Of a stretch of DNA of 64,000 nt, positions 60,729 to 64,000 are shown piece by piece. The DNA is from Sandaracinaceae bacterium (GTDB lineage Bacteria > Myxococcota_A > Polyangia > Polyangiales > Houyiibacteriaceae). The stretch spans positions 806,001 to 870,000 of the forward strand of contig JACKEJ010000005.1 of the NCBI GenBank assembly GCA_020633055.1, given 5' to 3'. A model generated the notes under the pieces. It had not been told where the DNA came from, searched no databases, and saw nothing but the letters and a program-made list of their open reading frames with translations. The translations under genes and the position numbers were made by a program. Numbering within the stretch: the stretch's first letter is position 1; each line of letters starts with the position of its first letter.

Positions 60729-61946
60729 TCACGAAAGGACGCGCAACCGGGGGCTGCGGGCGTCGCGTCGGGCGGCGACCTCGGCCGGGGTGGGGCTGCT
60801 GAGCCGGACGATGCGGCTGACCACGGAGCGGAACTGCGAGGACAGCGAGCCTGTGTTGTAGTGCTGCCCATAGCGCTCGCAGATCTCGCGCACCTTCACG
60901 GCCATCTCGGCGTAGCGCAGCGCCGGCACGTCCGGGAACAGGTGGTGCTCGATCTGGTGGCTGAGGTTGCCCGTGAAGAAGTGGAACACGGGTCCGCCCT
61001 CGAGGTTGCTGGACCCCTTGAGCTGCCGCAGGTACCAGGCGCCGCGCGTCTCGGTCTCGAGGGACTCGGGGGGGAACGTCTCGGCGTCCTCGGTGAAGTG
61101 GCCGCAGAAGATGATGGTGAAGGCCCAGAGGTTGCGCGCGAGGTTGGCGCTCATGTTGCCGAGCAACACGGGCAGGAAGCTGGGACCCGCGAGCAACGGG
61201 AAGAGCAGGTAGTCCTTGGCGCCGACGCGCGCCATCTTGCGCAGGACGGGGCCCAGCTCGGCGCGCATCTCGGCCCGCGACCGCTCGCCCTTGCGCACGC
61301 GGTCGAGCTCGAGGTCGTGCATGGCGACGCCCCACTGGAAGAAGGTCGCCAGCGCACCGGCGTACAGCAGCTGGAAGCGGTGTCGCGGTTCCCACGCCTC
61401 GTGCTCCGTCAGGCGCAGCACGCCGTAGCCGAGGTCACGGTCCTTGCCGAGGATGTTGGTGAAGTTGTGGTGGAGGTAATTGTGGCTGTGCCGCCACGCG
61501 TCGCCGGGGCACGCCGTGTCCCACTCGAACGTGTCGCCGCGGTACTCGGGGTCGTTGAGGAAGTTGTACTGCCCGTGCATCACGTTGTGCCCGAGCTCCA
61601 TGTTGTCGACGATCTTGCTCACCGACAGCAGACCCGTACCGAGCACGAAGGCCGGCGGGAGCCACCCGGCGAACAGCAGCGTGCGCCCGCCGATCTCCGT
61701 GTAGCGAACGCAGGCGTGCACGCGACGGATGTAGGTGGCCTCACGCTCGCCGACGGTGGCCATGACCTCGGCGCGCAGCTGGTCGAGCTCGGCGCCGAAC
61801 GCCTCCACCTCGGCGGCGGTCAGGGCGCGGCTGCGGCTGGGAGGCGCGGGTGGCGGCGGCACGAGGGCGACGTGGGGTGCGCGCTCGGGCGCTGGGCTCG
61901 GGGGAGGGGTCTTCTTGGTGAACGGGGTGCGAAGAGAGATGTTCAT
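60729..61946 (-). CDS. Membrane fatty acid desaturase (DesB/DesA3-like)
   Basis: Di-iron integral membrane desaturase of 405 residues. The three His boxes are HNVMH, HSHNYLHH and QIEHHLFP, spaced as in acyl-CoA or acyl-lipid desaturases. Two hydrophobic hairpins are visible (LLFAGWLPPAFVLGTGLLSV; LLFPLLAGPSFLPVLLGN). The first 40 residues are Pro-rich and disordered. Start ATG 61946. It lies 41 bases downstream of a 2Fe-2S flavodoxin-reductase-type gene that presumably feeds it electrons, with a TetR regulator divergent from that gene. This is the layout of Pseudomonas desT-desCB, where DesB makes unsaturated acyl chains. Confidence 0.92.
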   Translation of the reverse strand: MNISLRTPFTKKTPPPSPAPERAPHVALVPPPPAPPSRSRALTAAEVEAFGAELDQLRAEVMATVGEREATYIRRVHACVRYTEIGGRTLLFAGWLPPAFVLGTGLLSVSKIVDNMELGHNVMHGQYNFLNDPEYRGDTFEWDTACPGDAWRHSHNYLHHNFTNILGKDRDLGYGVLRLTEHEAWEPRHRFQLLYAGALATFFQWGVAMHDLELDRVRKGERSRAEMRAELGPVLRKMARVGAKDYLLFPLLAGPSFLPVLLGNMSANLARNLWAFTIIFCGHFTEDAETFPPESLETETRGAWYLRQLKGSSNLEGGPVFHFFTGNLSHQIEHHLFPDVPALRYAEMAVKVREICERYGQHYNTGSLSSQFRSVVSRIVRLSSPTPAEVAARRDARSPRLRVLS

Positions 61947-61987
61947 GGGGAACCTCGACCGCACATGGCGGCGACAGAGAGTGAGTT

Positions 61988-63097
61988 TCAGACGTCCAGC
62001 ACGACGGGGCCGAGGGGCTCGCTGACGCACAGGCGGATGGGGCTGCCCGGGCGGTCGTCGATGGCCCCGGTCACGCGGTCGCGCACGACGCCTTCGACCT
62101 TGGTGCAGGTGCAGGTGTGGCAGATGCCGATGCGGCATCCGCTGCGTGGCTGAAGACCCGCCTCCTCGGCGGCCTCCAGGAGAGACGGCTTCTTGCTGAT
62201 GGCCGTGACCCGGCTCTTGCGGAACTCGATGGTGGCCTCGGTGTCACGCTCGGCGCCGGCCGTGGGCAGCGCGAAGTACTCGCAGCGCAGGCGGTCCGTG
62301 AGACCGCGCCCGTCGAGCTCGCTGCGCACGCTGTGCACCAAGCCGGAGGGCCCGCACAGGTAGATGAGGTCCGGCGTGAGGCCGCCGAGCGCGTCGTCCA
62401 GCTGCGCGGAAGAGAAGCGCCCCACGTGCTCCGTGCTGGGCGCGCCCTGCAAGCTCGGGTGAGCTTCCGGGATGGCCAGCAGCCGGAAGCGTGAGTCGCG
62501 CTCGGCCAGGGCGCGCAGGTGCTGATGGAACGCGAAGTCGAGCACGCTGCGCGCGTAGTAGAGCAGCGTGACGCGCTGCACGTTGCGGCAGCGGAGGGCC
62601 GCGTCGAGCAGGCTGATCATCGGCGTGATGCCGCTGCCGCCCGCGATCAGGAGCAGCTGCGGGGGCACCTCGCGCGGGAGCACGAAGTCGCCCGCCGCGG
62701 CGCCCAGCTCGACCACGTCACCGACGCGCAGGCGCTCGTGGACGTAGCCCGACACGACACCGCCCGGCTGCTTCTTGATGCCGAGCTGCAGGGTGCGCGC
62801 CTTGGGCGAGCTGGTGAGGCTGTAGTAGCGCTCGTGCACGATGCCGCCGATGGTCACGCGCAGCGGGACGGCTTGGCCGGGGACGAAGCCCGCGAAGAGG
62901 CGGTTGGGGCGGAGCTCGACCCGCAACAGGTCGGGGGTCTCGTGCGTCATCGCGACGACGCGCGCCTTGACGCGCTGCACGCTGAGCAGCGGGTTGATGT
63001 GGGAGAGGGCGAAGTCGATCCAGTGCGGGTCGACGAAGTCGGTGAGGCCGAGCGTGGGGCCGGCCGGGGTCTGTGGGGTGTGGCTGTGGGGGAGCAT
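61988..63097 (-). CDS. Ferredoxin-NAD(P)H reductase with C-terminal 2Fe-2S (DesC-like)
   Basis: 369-residue electron donor. N-terminal FAD domain with ERYYSLTSSP, NAD(P) domain with LLIAGGSGITPMISL and YLCGPSGLVHSVR, and a C-terminal plant-type ferredoxin domain with cluster ligands CRIGICHTCTC and a later Cys in IRLCVSEP. The order FAD-NAD-2Fe2S matches DesC and mycobacterial Rv3230c-type reductases that serve membrane desaturases. Start ATG 63097 with GAGGTGACC upstream; a longer frame to 63133 is less likely. It is first gene of the operon with the desaturase. Confidence 0.92.
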   Translation of the reverse strand: MLPHSHTPQTPAGPTLGLTDFVDPHWIDFALSHINPLLSVQRVKARVVAMTHETPDLLRVELRPNRLFAGFVPGQAVPLRVTIGGIVHERYYSLTSSPKARTLQLGIKKQPGGVVSGYVHERLRVGDVVELGAAAGDFVLPREVPPQLLLIAGGSGITPMISLLDAALRCRNVQRVTLLYYARSVLDFAFHQHLRALAERDSRFRLLAIPEAHPSLQGAPSTEHVGRFSSAQLDDALGGLTPDLIYLCGPSGLVHSVRSELDGRGLTDRLRCEYFALPTAGAERDTEATIEFRKSRVTAISKKPSLLEAAEEAGLQPRSGCRIGICHTCTCTKVEGVVRDRVTGAIDDRPGSPIRLCVSEPLGPVVLDV

Positions 63098-63124
63098 GGT
63101 CACCTCGTGGTCTCCAGTCGTTTC

Positions 63125-63142
63125 AGTGAACAACCGTGTACT
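63125..63142. promoter_or_regulatory. Candidate DesT/FabR-type operator 1
   Basis: An 18-base imperfect palindrome, AGTGAACA-AC-CGTGTACT, with five of eight arm positions pairing. The AGTGAAC half resembles, from memory, the Pseudomonas DesT half-site. It lies 27 bases before the reductase start. Confidence 0.45.
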
Positions 63143-63167
63143 GAGATATGAGGCCTCCCCGCGATTC

Positions 63168-63185
63168 AGTCAACACTTGTGCTCT
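63168..63185. promoter_or_regulatory. Candidate DesT/FabR-type operator 2
   Basis: A second 18-base element with the same 8-2-8 layout, AGTCAACA-CT-TGTGCTCT, five of eight arm positions pairing. Its left arm differs from that of site 1 at one base. The two sites are 43 bases apart, start to start, and both sit between the reductase and the divergent TetR gene. Confidence 0.45.
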
Positions 63186-63300
63186 TAAATTTTCGCTACG
63201 AATCCGTAACTTTAGCTTTTATCGTTTATAACCAATACTTTACACATCGAACAAACGTATGCGTAACATATCGAAAACCGGCGGCGCAGCTTTCGGCGCG
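63186..63300. promoter_or_regulatory. AT-rich divergent promoter region
   Basis: From about 63183 to 63285 the sequence is strikingly AT-rich (TTAAATTTTCG, TTTAGCTTTTATCGTTTATA, ACCAATACTTTACACATCG) inside an otherwise very GC-rich window. It probably holds the promoters of the reductase-desaturase operon and of the TetR gene. TTTATA and TACTTT are possible -10 elements, but no convincing pair was fixed. Confidence 0.5.
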
Positions 63301-63318
63301 CACCTGCTAAGGTGAGGG

Positions 63319-63981
63319 GTGTCCACGCGCGCCCAGAAGAAGCTCGAGTCCCGCCAGGCCTTGATGGACGCGGTGATCACGCTCACGGCGCACGGACGTA
63401 GCTTCGACAGCCTGAGCCTGCGTCAGGTGACCGCCGAGGCCGGCTTGGTGCCCACGGCGTTCTACCGTCACTTCGACGACATGGAGCAGCTCGGCGTGGC
63501 CGTCGCCGAGCAGGTCTGCCGCGACCTCCGCCCCCTCATCCGCGACGCGCGCCGCGAGGCCACGACGGCGTCGGATTCCGCGGTGCGCGCGTCGGTCGAG
63601 CTCTTCCTGAGCTATGTGCGCCAGCACGAGGCGGCGTTCCAGTTCCTGAGCCACGCGTACGCCGGTGGACGGACGGCCGTGTTCCGCGCCGTGCAGCGCG
63701 AGGTGCGAACGTTCGTGATGGACCTCGCTGACGACCTGCGGCTCGTGCCCCCCTTCAGCGGCTTCCCGTCGGAAGACGTCGAGATGATCTCGAACATCGT
63801 CGTGCAGATGGTGCTGTCGCTCACGCGCGACGTGCTCGCGCTGCCCGAGGGGCAGGCGACGCGCGAGGCCGAGCTGGCGGCGCGCGGCATCCGCGAGATG
63901 CGCTTCATCCTACTGGGCGCGCTGCACTGGAACCCCGCCTTTGGCCAAGTCCCCCTGGAGCTGCTCCGGCCGAAGCCGTAG
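63319..63981 (+). CDS. TetR family regulator, DesT/FabR-like
   Basis: 220 residues from a GTG at 63319 (STRAQKKLESRQALMDAVIT), with AAGGTGAGG upstream. The helix-turn-helix is DSLSLRQVTAEAGLVPTAFYRHFDDMEQLG, written here in two parts as LSLRQVTAEAGLVPTAFYRH and FDDMEQLG; this close match to FabR and DesT, and a C-terminal helical acyl-binding domain (RFILLGALHWNPAFGQVP), identify the group. DesT and FabR sense the ratio of unsaturated to saturated acyl-CoA or acyl-ACP and repress unsaturated fatty acid genes. It is divergent from the reductase-desaturase operon. Confidence 0.85.
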   Translation: MSTRAQKKLESRQALMDAVITLTAHGRSFDSLSLRQVTAEAGLVPTAFYRHFDDMEQLGVAVAEQVCRDLRPLIRDARREATTASDSAVRASVELFLSYVRQHEAAFQFLSHAYAGGRTAVFRAVQREVRTFVMDLADDLRLVPPFSGFPSEDVEMISNIVVQMVLSLTRDVLALPEGQATREAELAARGIREMRFILLGALHWNPAFGQVPLELLRPKP

Positions 63982-64000
63982 CACCGCTGCCACGACACGC

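Overview
The window looks like a piece of chromosome from a high-GC deltaproteobacterium-type predator or soil/sediment bacterium of the Myxococcota, most likely the Polyangiales/Sandaracinaceae side. The reasons are the very GC-rich and strongly codon-biased sequence, many lineage-specific lipoproteins with clear lipoboxes, a MYXO-CTERM-like C-terminus (56424-59288), eukaryotic-type Ser/Thr kinases including a kinase-receiver fusion, and several acyl-CoA dehydrogenases. The placement is inference; no rRNA or marker gene is present. I see no tRNA, rRNA, insertion sequence, integrase, phage gene or CRISPR array, and no stretch of 300 bases or more without a gene.

1-15 kb is housekeeping and regulation: TypA; an orphan LuxR-type regulator with a degenerate receiver; an alpha/beta hydrolase and an amidase; an RpoD-like sigma factor; an overlapping TetR-Dus-RlmN-like operon divergent from a cytochrome P450; a membrane protein; a PHA-system protein; and a V4R-like/Pro-Ala-rich/CoaX operon. 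15-24 kb is an envelope block of uncharacterised lipoproteins (one with four tandem beta repeats), a His/Asp-rich outer-membrane candidate, a DctQM TRAP permease pair without a visible binding protein, and a metallopeptidase-like lipoprotein. 24-28.7 kb is a six-gene same-strand run: acyl-CoA dehydrogenase, a signal-anchored FAM20/HipA-like kinase, a small membrane protein, a YbjN-like protein, a START-like protein and a degenerate acyl-CoA dehydrogenase.

28.8-35 kb holds two divergent Ser/Thr kinases (one with an N-terminal membrane domain, one fused to an intact receiver) and a 995-residue lipoprotein joining two lamin-tail domains to a phosphohistidine and ATP-grasp dikinase module in the order used by glucan water dikinases. 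35-41.6 kb has an SDR, a hypothetical protein, a GreA/B-like factor with an isovaleryl-CoA-dehydrogenase-type enzyme, a hydrolase, a LysM-MepA murein endopeptidase and RdgB. 41.6-45.7 kb is a tightly coupled DUF3604 - parvulin - HupE/UreJ operon.

45.7-64 kb has Lon, an MFS exporter, a GST/WYL-regulator pair with a clean palindromic operator, a CBS protein, a 1486-residue internally duplicated membrane protein, a 954-residue lipoprotein with a MYXO-CTERM-like tail, an APH-fold kinase, the remnant of an AHSA1-type gene, and a desaturase / ferredoxin reductase operon divergent from a DesT/FabR-like TetR regulator. That last set has the layout of the desT-desCB system controlling unsaturated fatty acid synthesis. 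Six adjacent gene pairs overlap by exactly GTGA, so translational coupling is common here.
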